Made by a program: the position numbers and the translations under genes. 64,000 nt of DNA from Fragilariopsis cylindrus CCMP1102 (lineage: Eukaryota > Bacillariophyta > Bacillariophyceae > Bacillariales > Bacillariaceae). The notes under the pieces are model-generated. The model worked only from the letters and a program-made list of their open reading frames with translations, had not been told where the DNA came from and ran no database searches. The DNA lies in contig FMBT01000316.1 of the NCBI GenBank assembly GCA_900095095.1, positions 398,764-462,763 on the forward strand. The letters run 5' to 3'. Below, piece by piece: positions 10,456 to 21,345 of this stretch (position 1 is its first letter; the number at the start of each line of letters is the position of its first letter).

Positions 10456-12954
10456 TATAAAAACTAAATCATGCCCGAATTTTACTAGTATTTGTTAGTC
10501 TAGTATATAATAACAACTTTAGCATCAAATATATACACCTAAAAAGTCATTTTTTTGAAAAATTAAACCATGGTGTTTACAATTGACCTATTGGATGGAG
10601 GACTGTTATATTCCTTAGTCTCCTAAGCCTACTGGTATCTCACAATGTAGGCTCACACACAGCACACATTTTAGAGATTTAAAATATATGTTTACACACA
10701 ACAAAATATCTCATTTGAAAGTGTTACAGAGGCTGGGTTGGGTAAACTAGCATTCTGATAGTATGCTAGAACATTGTAGATGCCTCCTACCACTTTTTTG
10801 TCACTGTGGTTGTTGAATAAATTACAATCCGCTGTTGTGGAAGGCACACAATCATCAAGATTTTCATTTAAAATGAACAACATTATATCTTATTTGAAAG
10901 GGTTGCAGAGTACAACACCTTCTGGTTTGGGTACACTAGCATTGTACTAGAACATTGCGGTTGCCTCCTACCACTTTTTTGATCCTGTGGTTGTTGAATA
11001 AATTACAGTCCGCTGTTGTGGAAGGCACACAAACAACAACAAGATATTCAGTCAAAATGAACCACAAAATATCTCATATAAAAGGGTTGCAGAGGACAAC
11101 ATCAGATGGGTCAGGTGCAAAAACATTCTTATAGTGTACTAGAACATTGTGTTTGCCTCCAACCCATTTTCTGTTCCTGTGGTTGTTGAATAAATTACAG
11201 TCCGCTGTTGTGGAAGGCACACAAACAACAACAAGATATTCAATCAAAATGAACCACAAAATATCTCATATAAAAGGGTTGCAGAGGACAACATCAGATG
11301 GGTCAGGTGCAAAAACATTCTTATAGTGTACTAGAATGTTGTGTTTGCCTCCAACCCATTTTCTGTTCCTGTGGTTGTTGAATAAATTACAGTCCGCTGT
11401 TGTGGAAGGCACACAAACAACAACAAGATATTCAATCAAAATGAACCACAAAATATCTCATATAAAAGGGTTGCAGAGGACAACATCAGATGGGTCAGGT
11501 GCAAAAACATTCCTATAGTGTACTAGAATGTTGTCTTTGCCTCCTACTATCCCTGGTGGCTCATCATCACTTGACTGAAGTAATTCTGATTGGTATCATT
11601 TTTATCTCACAAAATTCTCAGTGGAGTTTGGTTATTGAAATATTAAACAACTTTAACTTCTCCTAAGGTTCTACAACCAGCATGGTGTACCAAAATACCA
11701 CCAGTCATCCATCTCATACCCATTGGAGATGAACCAAGGGTTGTGATCCCTCATACATACCTTATTCTTGCCTCCAGAACACAAACATTGCATTTTGGCC
11801 AACATGTCATATTTCCATGCCCAAAAGTACCATTCAGAAATAGGCTGCAACAACATCAAAAACAATAATTGGACCGTGGTTTGAACACCCAGATACCTTC
11901 CACATATGAGTATGGTCAAATTACACCAACAATACTTGAAACATTTGCCATATTGGTGGTGTGGTGGGGCGGGGAACAATAGAATAGACATAAAATAGCC
12001 CAAAATGCACACGTTGCAAAAATATTTGAGATGGTACTGCGCCCATACCAGGTGTGCTGAGTCCCAAATAAAATAGCTAGGCATCAACCTAACTCATGAA
12101 GCTTTTGGATTATATCATTGCTTTAGGCAACCATACATATATTTGGGGTGTCACAGGTCAAAACCCACCGCTATTAAAACACACAATTTCTATAAGTGCC
12201 AAGTGCGCGTGTAATCAAGGCCGTGATGCACCATCAATACAGACCCAATAACCTTAAAAGATTATATGGAGCTCAACATTATACCTATGGGTACAAGATC
12301 CAACTATTGCTTAGGTCTATAGGGAGGTTAGGAAGGTGTCACGATGTGCTAAGCACCCAAAAGGGTCATTTAGGCCCCAAAACAGGTTTTTCCCCTTTAG
12401 CGCCCACATCAGCATGGTCCTGCCCATAGCTTGCCAAGTTTATATTCTCTTTGGTGTATATGGTCAATTCCATGTGCTTACTTTGGGACAATTCATATTT
12501 TTGAGTATGTACTAGGTCACATACCCCCCCAAATGGGCCATTTTCCCATGTCCTAGGCTGTATCACACCCTTTACCACCTTCCAGTGTGAAGAGCACATA
12601 CCTAGCGCCCCAAAGTCCGGTCCAGGTATCCACTCTATACATATGGTAAGGTAAAGGAACTCTCCCTGACCAAAAAGAAGCATTTCCCTGGAAGTTCTAC
12701 CCTGGTTTGTGTCCTGAACAAGATATCTCATAAAAAGATGATGCGTGCTGTGTGTGAGCCTACATTGTGAGATACCAGTAGGCTTAGGAGACCAAGGAAT
12801 ACAACAGTTTTCCCTCCAATAGGTCAATTGTAAACTTCATGGTTTAATTTTTCAAAAAAATGACTTTTTAGGTGTATATACTTGATGCTAAAGTTGTTAT
12901 TATATACTAGACTAACAAATACTAGTAAAATTCGGGCATGATTTAGTTTTTATA
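10456..12954. mobile_element. long-TIR element, copy A (complete)
   Basis: A 2.5-kb element with terminal inverted repeats of about 220 bp that start TATAAAAACTAAATCATG at the left and end with the complement at the right. The order is left TIR, a 192-bp tandem array (10703-11540), about 1.1 kb of unique spacer (to about 12730), right TIR. No transposase or other conserved protein is visible; ORFs in the spacer (11671-12087, 12366-12827, both minus) have no motif I recognise. It is probably a non-autonomous DNA element. The same family recurs at 21346, 33690, 36442 and 58655. Confidence 0.7.
10703..11540. repeat. 192-bp tandem array in copy A
   Basis: Four to five direct units, each starting near AAAATATCTCAT (10703, about 10885, 11066, 11258, 11450). 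The last three are exactly 192 bp apart and nearly identical. Each unit carries the landmark words GGGTTGCAGAGGACAAC, CACAAACAACAAC and GTGGTTGTTGAATAAA. Confidence 0.8.
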
Positions 12955-13122
12955 TTTGGTGATTTGTGTAAATCACAAATATAAATTAGGTTTAGGGGGT
13001 CAGGGGGGTAAACCAAATACACAAATTAATTGGTATCAAATACACAAATACACAAAAGGGCATATCAAATTAGGTGCGCGCGAATTTGTGTATTTGTGTA
13101 TTTGAGTTTTGGGAGTGCTCCA

Positions 13123-13379
13123 ATGTTTCATCGAAAACAAGGCCTAAAGCAAAAAAATCATGGGTCGGCGAAGCAAAAAAAATCTTTTCTCTGGCAGCTG
13201 GACCGCGCTCGATTGACAGTGCTTAAAAAAAGAGCCTAAATAAAACTTTTCGACATTTCCAAATCGTTGTGAATCATAGAAATTTATGGTACAGTAACTA
13301 CACCGCCATTATGGTGCGCTGAAATTACTATGCATTTTTTTTTTGACAAAAAGTCAACTAGTCTTGGCACAAGATATTC
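13123..13379. other. short intergenic stretch
   Basis: A 257-bp A/T-rich gap between the inverted repeat and the ORFs that follow. It includes the direct copy of GGACCGCGCTC near 13200. No gene seen. Confidence 0.4.
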
Positions 13380-13703
13380 ATGTTTCGCAACATAAGTTAC
13401 GGTACTGTAACATATTACAAAATAATACTGTATCTTGCTTACAGTAAAAGGTTGCTATCAACGGACAACATAGGTGTTATGTCAATGCTATCAGATAAAC
13501 AACAGAGTAGTAGTAGAACTAGTAGGACAAACAGTTACTGTAGCAGTAGAAGCAGAAGCAGAAGCAAAAGCAAAAGCTGCAATAGAGTCGTTGTCGGTGT
13601 AATACTGATACTTATATTAGCAGTACTACTATTATCTCCCCATCAGGTTTTCAATTTTTCAAGTGTTTTAAGTCTTCCTGGTACTTCAAGTATGGATACT
13701 TGA
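13380..13703 (+). CDS. small Ser/Arg protein with one membrane segment
   Basis: A 107-residue ORF from an ATG; a start at the in-frame methionines near residue 34 is equally possible. It has a Ser/Arg/Lys-rich stretch (about 43-68), then a hydrophobic helix (about 70-88), then about 20 residues to a TGA at 13701-13703. The nuclease ORF starts one base later in the +1 frame. The two may be one gene split by a frameshift or an intron I could not place, giving a membrane-anchored nuclease. Alternatively this is the N-terminal exon of something else, or a chance ORF. No domain recognised. Confidence 0.35.
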   Translation: MFRNISYGTVTYYKIILYLAYSKRLLSTDNIGVMSMLSDKQQSSSRTSRTNSYCSSRSRSRSKSKSCNRVVVGVILILILAVLLLSPHQVFNFSSVLSLPGTSSMDT

Positions 13704-13704
13704 T

Positions 13705-14367
13705 ATGTACTACAATCGTTGGCAACATAATCCATTAAAAAAGAAAGAATATTATGGTAAATCAAAAGAAGATATTAAAAAGAAGTGGAAGGATGACGGC
13801 GAAAATGCAAGTAAGTTAGGTACACGTCTACATACTGCAATTGAAAGGTATTACCTCAACAATGAATTTGAATACGATAAAAGCTGTACGGAGTGGAAAT
13901 ATTTTGTTGTTTTTCAAAAGGAGCAAAACTTGAAACCATATCGTATCGAGTGGAGGATTTGGTCAAGTGAACACAAATTAGCTGGAACTATTGACATGTT
14001 AGTCAAGAATTTTGACGGAACGTTTTCCATTTATGATTGGAAACGGAGTAAGCATAAAATATGTAAGAATGAAGGACATTGGAACCGATATGGAAAAGGT
14101 TCACTTTCAAATGTTAAGGATATCAGGTACTACAAGTATGCTTTGCAATTAAATTTGTATCGAAAATTATTAGAGGATTATTATGAATGTAAAGTAAGCT
14201 CAATGTATACTGTTCGACTTCATCCAAATGCTAAATCATTCGAACTTGTTCAGATGGACATCATGGAGGAAGAAACAATAGTTGTATTAGATGCACGTCT
14301 CCATGAAGTTGCGAGCGATATAAAAATTATCGACGATCTCCAGATTCTGTTGAATAACGTTCTATAA
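13705..14367 (+). CDS. PD-(D/E)XK exonuclease, RecB/virus type
   Basis: A 220-residue protein with the ordered motifs of the RecB-like PD-(D/E)XK nuclease family: 'YYGKS.EDIKKKW...G..AS.LGTRLHTAIERYY' (His43, Glu47), Glu82 in 'RIEWRIW', Asp97 in 'LAGTIDML', Asp111-Trp-Lys113 in 'IYDWKRS', and Gln148...Tyr152 in 'LQLNLYRKLLE'. The acidic residues and Lys bind Mg2+ and cut DNA in this family. The combination of the YYG..x.EI..xW lead-in with the G-T-x-x-H motif is the form I associate with nucleocytoplasmic large DNA viruses and phages, so transfer from a virus is plausible (inference). The usual N-terminal segment before the lead-in is absent from this frame; it may be in the upstream ORF, in an unseen exon, or lost. 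All active-site residues I expect are present. Confidence 0.75.
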   Translation: MYYNRWQHNPLKKKEYYGKSKEDIKKKWKDDGENASKLGTRLHTAIERYYLNNEFEYDKSCTEWKYFVVFQKEQNLKPYRIEWRIWSSEHKLAGTIDMLVKNFDGTFSIYDWKRSKHKICKNEGHWNRYGKGSLSNVKDIRYYKYALQLNLYRKLLEDYYECKVSSMYTVRLHPNAKSFELVQMDIMEEETIVVLDARLHEVASDIKIIDDLQILLNNVL

Positions 14368-14967
14368 ATAAATTAATACTACAGTACCGGTACTAGTGTG
14401 CCATCATCATATCTGAATTGATTCCTGCTCAGCAAGTCTTTTTTCTTTCTACTGGACCAGGCAGACTTGACACTGTCATTTTTATAACGTAGTAATTTAG
14501 TACTGTAACCACAAACAACAACAGAAACTAATACAGCACCAAAATGGTTTGTCGACTGAGTCGAATTAAAACATACACTGTACTGAAGTAATCCTACTTG
14601 CTTACTTGCCAACTTGTCTACCTGCTTACCTGCTTCCCTTCTTGCCTACCTGTCTACCTGTCTACCTGTCTATCTGCATACCTGCCTACCTGCATATCTG
14701 CCTACTGAAGTACTGCCCTACTGCCTACCACAAAAAAAACAGTAACGAAATTTGGATTATAACTCTATGTATTGAGTTAAATTAGTCTTAATGATTGGTT
14801 CTAATGAAATCTGTGGATGAATGAATCAATAGAATCAGATGAATTAAGTAACGCTACGGTATTAAGTCAACTCAATCTCGAGACTTCAAGTCAGATATAT
14901 TTTTTATATTTTGAGTTGAGTCGATTCAGTATATATACTGTACTGCAATCTTAATCCAATCAGAGTC
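14368..14967. repeat. intergenic with (CTACCTG)n-like minisatellite
   Basis: Between two genes that converge here. From about 14590 to 14730 there is a run of 7-8-bp units of the type CTACCTG/CTTACCTG/CTGCCTA. Nothing coding is seen. Confidence 0.6.
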
Positions 14968-16898
14968 TTAATGAAGTAACCCATCACCATATTCTTGAAA
15001 TGGATCATCATTATTATTATTATTATACTTATCTAAACAGTTTATCATATCATTTAAATTCATTTTTTTAATATATCCTGGTCGTATGGATCCAGGATAA
15101 CCTAAATTACCTTGTACAGTTGGATTACGAAATGAAAAATTAAATAATACACGTGTATTACCACCTTCCTCTTTTGATAAATTAGCATTACCACAATGTA
15201 ATATCCGTGCATCAAATATTACACAATCACCTTTTTGTAATGTAGATTTCTTAACATTGTCTTGAGAAGCTATTGTAAGCAATTGTTTATTTTTAACCTC
15301 TATATCATTGGATAAAAATTGTTTGATTTGATGTGATTTGGAATTGTGTGTTTTTAATAAAAATGTGGTTGGACCCATTTCATTTGTTATATCCTAGGTA
15401 CGTTAAAGAAGAGTAAAATGTGAGTGACTGAGTGAGTGAGTGAGAGATACATACATACATAACGCAACGTAACACAACAGCGAACAGCAAATAGCAACAA
15501 CAGCAGACAGCAGCTTCTACTGTAGGAAATCTCATTGAAAATCGACGGTAATAAGTGCAAGACACTAGCAACAACGGTGCTCTTTCGGAGGTACTGTATC
15601 AGCAGCAGCAGCAGCAGCAGTAGCAGTAGCCACAACATGTGTCAAGTCGAGTCGAATTGAATCTTAACTTCTAAAAAGCCTACTACCGTACGCCATTAAA
15701 TGCAGTACTTCTATTGCATGCATGCATGCATGCATGCACCACCGCCATCATTGCCGTCGTTGTTGTTGTTGCAGCAGCAGTAGCATCAGCAAAAGCCACA
15801 AACGCCGCAACACAACAGTCACACTTCGAAACGTAACGTCTTCTACGTCTACATCTCGTCTTTCATATCGTCTTACTGTATATCTTACTGTCATAGTCTT
15901 ACCTGTAATGCTAAAAATACTACATATAGTGGTGCACCATCTTTATCTTGATAGGGTAGATCAGGATGTATTTGTTGTCGTTTCGATCCTGGATTTGTAA
16001 TCACAGCTGCTAATTCATAAAATTCACCATCTCGTGTTACGAGATTTTCATAGATATGACGTAATGTACCAACACCACTGCCTGTACTAATACTATTGGT
16101 TTTTGAATTGCCTTTACCACCACCATTACCATTATTATTTGAACTACTACCACTACCCAATAATGCATTTAATGTATCAGCTATTGTATGTTGTTGGATT
16201 GGGTTTTGTTTGCTTTCATCATCATTCTCATTCTCATTACCATCCGATAAATAACCACCATTTAATAAACTTAATTGTAAATCACAACGACCTGTTCTTG
16301 AATTTTCAACACCATAAAATGATTTGGATACTTTTAATACTGTATCACTAGATGCTTTTTCAACTACATTAGAAGCAATTAATTGTTGTTGTAATACATA
16401 TTCACGTAATTCATCCGCTAATTCATTGGATAAGACATTGGATATTTTAATGACACCATCACGTTGCAATATTTTACATTGTTCGATAGCTATTCTATTT
16501 TCGATTGTATCATTATCTGAGTTGCTACTTCCTGTGCTTCCAAATCCTTTTCCAGATTTCGGTGGTTTGGGTTTTATTTTTGGTGACATCAATTCATTAT
16601 TTGATTTCGACTTTGATTTCGTATTCAATAATAATAGTTCTTCTTCATTTGCTCGTCGTTCCATTGCTAATTGTTGATCTTGATATAATAAATCTTTTCC
16701 ACTTGCACTTGCTAAAGTAGACGATGACAAAGTAGACGAAGCAGACGATGATGACGTCATCCTACTACTACTACTGCTAGTAGTAGTAGTAGTAGTAGTA
16801 GTAGTAAAACCCAAAGTAAAACATGCTGTAGCGGTCAATAAGAATAGAGACAGTAGTTGATGCAGAAGAATAGAATTACTAAAACAACGACGAACCAT
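14968..16898 (-). CDS. phytanoyl-CoA dioxygenase-like Fe(II)/2-oxoglutarate oxygenase (two exons)
   Basis: Exon 1 is 16898-15903 and exon 2 is 15393-14968; the intron 15902-15394 has donor CAG|GTAAGA and acceptor CTAG|GAT, both phase 0. The joined product is 473 residues. Residues 1-30 form a signal-peptide-like start followed by Thr and Ser runs; a 'TACFTLGF' stretch faintly recalls the diatom plastid presequence, but this is weak. The oxygenase domain starts near 'ILQRDGVIKISNVLS' and carries the iron ligands His311 and Asp313 in 'QQIHPDLPYQ' and the distal His398 in 'DARILHCGNANLS', plus Arg413 in 'NTRVLFNFSFR' for 2-oxoglutarate. These are the PhyH-family marks. The family hydroxylates lipids and small molecules; the substrate here is unknown. 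The intron contains (CAG)n and (GCAT)n runs. Confidence 0.8.
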
Positions 16899-17648
16899 AA
16901 TAAGTACGGTAGCTAATAACTGAACTGAACTGAACTGTATTGTATTGTAATGTAACTACATTAATGTAATGAACTGAAATGAAATGAACTACAAGTATAT
17001 CTAACCTTTATCTGCCCCGTCGCCGTCGTTTGTCGTTTGTCGTAAGGAGTCGTCGTTTGATGGATAAAAGTGATGTACCGTAAAACCTATCGTCCCGTTT
17101 ATGAAGGGCTACTAAGTGTACTGTTACACACAAAATTTAAATTAAAATAAATTAAGATGCGTCACTGTACGTATTTGGTACGATATTTGTGAAATATCGA
17201 CTCCTTCGATTAGAATGAATCAATCAAAACCACCGTTTGAAAAATAGGGGACTACCCTATAAACAAATATATATTTTTATAAGGTAGTCCCCTAAAACAG
17301 TAGGAACTAACTAAAAATCCACGACTGAAGTAGCTTTATTTTCTATTGCCGTAGTGGTGTCTAGATGATGGCACAACAAAAAATAATTCATAACATCTCT
17401 TCGTAGGTTGTGAGCCCAAGTACGTACTTTTGCGTACAGTACTGCAGAGCCTCCTACTACTACGTACAGCTCGAAAGATACCCTCTTTTTCCAAAGGTTT
17501 GGTTTTGGTGCATTTTATTGCAGTGTTCGTTGTTTGTAAGAAAAATGATACTTCTTCGTTGACACAACAATAAAGTCAAAACGACACAAACCCAAACTAC
17601 TAGTAAGAAAAAGCAAAACATCTGCAAGCTAGAACCCATTGTTTCACC
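16899..17648. other. intergenic with a strong hairpin
   Basis: The region upstream of two divergent genes. At 17247-17295 an inverted repeat pairs GGGGACTACCCTATAAA with its near-complement, leaving a short A/T loop. No coding region recognised. Confidence 0.5.
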
Positions 17649-18248
17649 ATGACCGACGTCGAGAATGTAATCCCTTCTGCCAATGCCAATGCCGATACTA
17701 CTGATGATTGTAAATACAGTACGGACGGGTGGACCCGATGGGATGATGGTGCCTCGGGTTCGGGTTGGTCGTTTTACAATTACAAAGCAAAATCAAGTGT
17801 CAACGGAATCTTTTCCATGTACTCGATGAATGCACTTTTTTCCATCTTGAGTACAAATTCATTTTGGAGCCTTGTGGGCCTAAATGCATTTTTTTCTATT
17901 TTGGCCTGCAATTCTTTTGGCAGTATTCTTTCCGTGGTAAGTTAGTTGCTGTTTATTTTAATGTTTCGGTTTTGGACGCACAATCAATATAATTGAAGTC
18001 TTTTTTCATTTTTCGTTCATTGCTTTTCCGAAAGCAAAAACGCAAAAAGCAAAAAGCAATTTGTAGTCTTTGGTTTGATTCTCTAGTATACGAGCTGCAC
18101 TCGCTCACTTTTCTGGTTACATCATCCTGCACAATGTTCCAAATTTTAGAATTCCGCATTTTCTATCTTGAGTAGCAACTCTTTCATGTCTGTTGGATGC
18201 AATAGCGGTTATGTTGAAATTTGCTTTGGCAACGATGATGATAATTAA
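17649..18248 (+). CDS. nonapeptide-repeat protein (two exons)
   Basis: Exon 1 (17649-17936) ends GTG|GTAAGT; exon 2 (18150-18248) starts after TTTTAG. Both are phase 0 and the intron is 213 bp. The joined protein has 128 residues. The first half is polar and Trp-rich ('DGWTRWDDG', 'SGSGWSFYNY'). The second half consists of a 9-residue repeat starting with Asn: consensus N-[SAG]-hydrophobic-aromatic-S-[IML]-x-S-x, for example 'NALFSILST' and 'NSAFSILSS'. It closes with two variant units containing 'MSVGC' and 'VEICF'. The repeat register continues exactly across the splice junction, which supports the gene model. Such short, regular Asn/Ser ladders suggest a beta-solenoid. I know similar repeats only from unnamed proteins in algae and bacteria; no function is claimed. 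No signal peptide is seen. Confidence 0.75.
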
Positions 18249-19010
18249 GAAGTTCGATCGCGAATGTGATCGAGTGTATGATCCGGTGAGTGATGAGGTT
18301 GAGGTTATGGTTGAGATTCTTCTCGACACTCTTACGAACTATTCCAATCTCAGCCAAAAGGAGTCGAAATTATGGATTGTATGGCCACTCAGTAACTGAA
18401 CCGTCATAAACTATCACTATGCACCTCTTTGGCGTGGCGAGAACAACCTGTCATAAAGAACAATTCTAATGAAAATCATAATAAATCAGGAGCGTTGTGT
18501 TGCGTTTCTCATTTCAAATTGATTCATTCATCAGCAAGTAAAGTAAAGTCATGTCAATCCTCCTCTCGATCCAGCAGAGCGACAACAAAACAATAACAAC
18601 TATGGTAGTATTACTATGGCACGAAGACCTACTACATGTACCGTATCCGGTACGGATTTAATAAAAATTGAAAAAGAAGAAGAAATAGACACATCTAGAT
18701 GGTTCATCGTATAACAAAAATAAATCAGATCATACATACATACAAATTGCATTACTGTTGCTATTTTCTATTGATAAACTACTAGTAGGATATAATATAA
18801 TTTAGGATACGACAGTAATATCATATTACAGAATAACATACTTCTACAGTATTAGTTATTTTTTCTTCATCTATAATTTCATTTCATTCCATTCCATTTT
18901 GTTACATACTCACTTACTTATACATTCTCTCGGACATGTTTTTCCCCGAAGGCATTAGTGTTCTCTTTCTTCTTCTTTTTCTTTACCACATTGTTATCAA
19001 TTATTATCAG
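18249..19010. other. intergenic, no gene seen
   Basis: A/T-rich DNA between two convergent genes. Short ORFs (for example 18193-18399) overlap the exon above or lack motifs. Confidence 0.5.
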
Positions 19011-20042
19011 TCAGTACATGATAGTACAACCAGTCAAAGCATCATCATCATCGTCATTATGATGATGATGATGATGACGTTTCCGTTTCTTGTTGTTATT
19101 ACTATCATCATTACTACTCGTCGTTGTCTTTACTAATCTGAGTATTGGTTGTACCTGCAATGGTAGTATTTGCTGCTGTTGTGAAGGCTGGTGTGTCTCC
19201 TTTTCATCATCATCATCATTCGTAGTATGTTGCTTCGATTTCGATTTCGATTTCGATTCCATTTTTGTTGTTGTGATATTATTACTGGCATCAACATCAA
19301 CATCAACATCAACATCAACTACAATTGCGTCGTGATGATGATGATACCTTTTATAGAAATAATTCTCAATCAATTCAATATCATCAGCAATAGCTGCTGT
19401 ATGTGGATCCAACAACAATAACTCATCATCTGACGACGATGATGATGATGATGATGATGATGATGAGTCGTTGATGTACACAGCTGTTGAAGTATCATTG
19501 TTACTGTTGCTGTTGCTGTTGCTGTACTTGCTGTGAAGGTCTTGAAGAATATCATCCGCTTCTTGTTCAGATCTTTGATAGATAAGTTCACGAAGTGATA
19601 ACATACTCGTGGTGGTGGTGTTACCAGTATCATCATCTACAGTATCATTATCGTCATGATTGTCATGATCGTCATGATCATCATGATCATCATGTTTCTT
19701 GTAGGAACGGAGTTTTAATCTCATGACATAATCGGCAACAAATTCAAAAGGTGGAGGACGAGTAGGAAGACAATCATCCTCAATAGTAGTAACACTACGC
19801 GTACAAGTAGTTGTCCTAGTATCGCATCCTGGGATTGTACACGTGGAAGTAGCGTCATTTTCTATTTCTTCTTTGTCTTCTAGCGAGGACGATGAATCGT
19901 TATTCATAGAAGATGATAATACCGGTAACCTAGTAGAGGATGATCGTCGTAGTCGCTGTTCCTCGTCGTCGTCATCATAATGATGATGCTGCTCTGGCTC
20001 TTGCTTCTTCTGTTTCATATTTGTTTCTGTTGAAATTATCAT
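19011..20042 (-). CDS. low-complexity protein of unknown function
   Basis: Counting from the first in-frame ATG (20040-20042) gives 343 residues. The frame is open further upstream through Thr/Arg/Pro codons, but only with a TTG start. The sequence mixes Asp, His, Ser, Asn and Gln runs with more complex islands: 'PPPFEFVADYVMRLKLRSYKK', 'LSLRELIYQRSEQEADDILQDLHSKY' (shown in full only as landmarks), and 'ADDIELIENYFYKRY'. The islands are likely short helices. There is a His-rich tail near a basic 'KKRKRHHHHHH' stretch that could be a nuclear signal. No known domain. Confidence 0.5.
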   Translation of the reverse strand: MIISTETNMKQKKQEPEQHHHYDDDDEEQRLRRSSSTRLPVLSSSMNNDSSSSLEDKEEIENDATSTCTIPGCDTRTTTCTRSVTTIEDDCLPTRPPPFEFVADYVMRLKLRSYKKHDDHDDHDDHDNHDDNDTVDDDTGNTTTTSMLSLRELIYQRSEQEADDILQDLHSKYSNSNSNSNNDTSTAVYINDSSSSSSSSSSSSDDELLLLDPHTAAIADDIELIENYFYKRYHHHHDAIVVDVDVDVDVDASNNITTTKMESKSKSKSKQHTTNDDDDEKETHQPSQQQQILPLQVQPILRLVKTTTSSNDDSNNNKKRKRHHHHHHNDDDDDALTGCTIMY

Positions 20043-21345
20043 TTTGGGGGGAGGAGGGGGGGGGACTTTTCTTGATGATGCTTGTGTAGTTCGTGTTCGT
20101 GTTCTTGTTCTTGTTCGTGTTGTTGTTGTTGTTGTTGTTGTTCTTGTTCTTGAATAGCAATGATATATCAACTTTTTGACGTTGTTGACGTTGTTGACTT
20201 ATTTATTTATGTTGTATTACTATTATTATCCTGATCTAAAATGATAAGAATGTGCCATACTAAAATGTATGTAATGTAAACTGAGAACACAAACCATTTT
20301 TCTCTCAGTATGATCAATGAGCACGAGCTATACTGTACCCGTTGCATTGCTGTGGAGTACCGTACAGTAATTGGCATACACATACAAGCAATGATAGTGG
20401 GGATACCGTATGGTCCGCTTCAATCTTCGCTTTGCCATTTTACTTTTTTAGTATGTGAATTTTAAGAAAGGATGAAGGAATTTTCTCTGATACTAATTTT
20501 GAATGTGTGATAGTAGGTTACTTTTGAAGTACTTAAATGATGTGGTTGGTTTTAAGTCGTTGATGGGTAACAACTTGATACAAAGAATCTTCCTTGTGCG
20601 ATTGACATACTAAATAACGAAAAAGAAGCACGCGCGAACCGCGAACCGCTACTACAAATAATAATAATATTGATGTGGTTGGCAACTCAATTCCAAACTC
20701 ATCGGATAATTCTTCTTTTGAATAAACTCTTACCTCACAGTACAGTATGCCATGAACTGACACTGATTGTTAAGTAAAATGTACTAGTATGTGCATTGTG
20801 TGTACAGTAAATTATTAGATTGAATTACAGTATGATGTGTATGTATACATACTAGTACAACAACATCGATAGTACCTCGTAAATGTAGATAGACTTCTAC
20901 TTCAGAACATCGTTCCATACAAGCGTTATTCTACGTAAGATAGAAAAGTGTACATTGCTCATAGTATCATTCCCGGGATTATCGTACGCACGTTCGCTTT
21001 TTTGCAATACGGTACACGACATACAATTATACAATGTACAATGTACACAATGTACAAGATGTACCAGCGCTAAACTGGTAGCGCGAAATACTAAGATTTG
21101 CAGGGGTAATAATCTATACGTTAGGGTTAGGGTTAGGGTTTTTACCCATGAAGATTTGAAAAAGAAGATGAATGAAAAATGAAAAGATTAATTCCGCGAA
21201 TGAAAGTAAAATACATCATACAGTCTACTCGCGTGAACAAATATATTATTTTAACAAATACACTACCAGTACCAAATACAACATGGGCGTGCATGTAATT
21301 CGTGACTGCGTAGCCAGTATTGTGTCCCGCGTAGTGACTTATTAA
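20043..21345. other. intergenic with dispersed hairpin repeat and telomere-like repeats
   Basis: No gene recognised. At 21067-21090 lies GCGCTAAACTGGTAGCGC followed by GAAATA, shared with 45.7 and 47.8 kb. Three to four TTAGGG units lie at 21121-21140. At 21221-21243 a 23-bp word (CAGTCTACTCGCG...) recurs at 50198-50220. Confidence 0.5.
21067..21166. repeat. dispersed hairpin repeat, interrupted by TTAGGG units
   Basis: The left half matches GCGCTAAACTGGTAGCGCGAAATA as at 47.79 kb, and the right half (GAAGATTTGAAAAAGAA, 21150-21166) matches the end of the same repeat. The middle is replaced by about 60 bp that includes TTAGGGTTAGGGTTAGGG. Confidence 0.6.

Larger units (their letters stand above)
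10351..13122. mobile_element. region bounded by perfect 59-bp inverted repeats
   Basis: Positions 10351-10409 and 13064-13122 are perfect reverse complements over 59 bases; both contain the core GAATTTGTGTATTTGTGTA or its complement. They flank the long-TIR element at 10456-12954 with short spacers (46 and 109 bp). Outside, the words TCTCTGG and GGACCGCGCTC occur on both sides in the same direction (about 10333-10348 and 13187-13210). Either this is an outer transposon into which the long-TIR element jumped, or it is a terminal part of the same composite element. Confidence 0.6.

Noticed and set aside
11074-11451. Minus-strand 61-residue ORFs in the 192-bp units
   Set aside because: Unit length is a multiple of three by chance here; equivalent units in the other copies break the frame.
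11671-12827. Two minus-strand ORFs (138 and 153 residues) in the spacer of copy A as a possible transposase
   Set aside because: No catalytic motif is visible, and the matching regions in copies B and C2 are deleted or frame-broken.
16815-16898. Plastid presequence for the PhyH-like protein
   Set aside because: A signal peptide is plausible, but the Ala-Ser-Ala-Phe-type motif is not clearly present, so no organelle is assigned.
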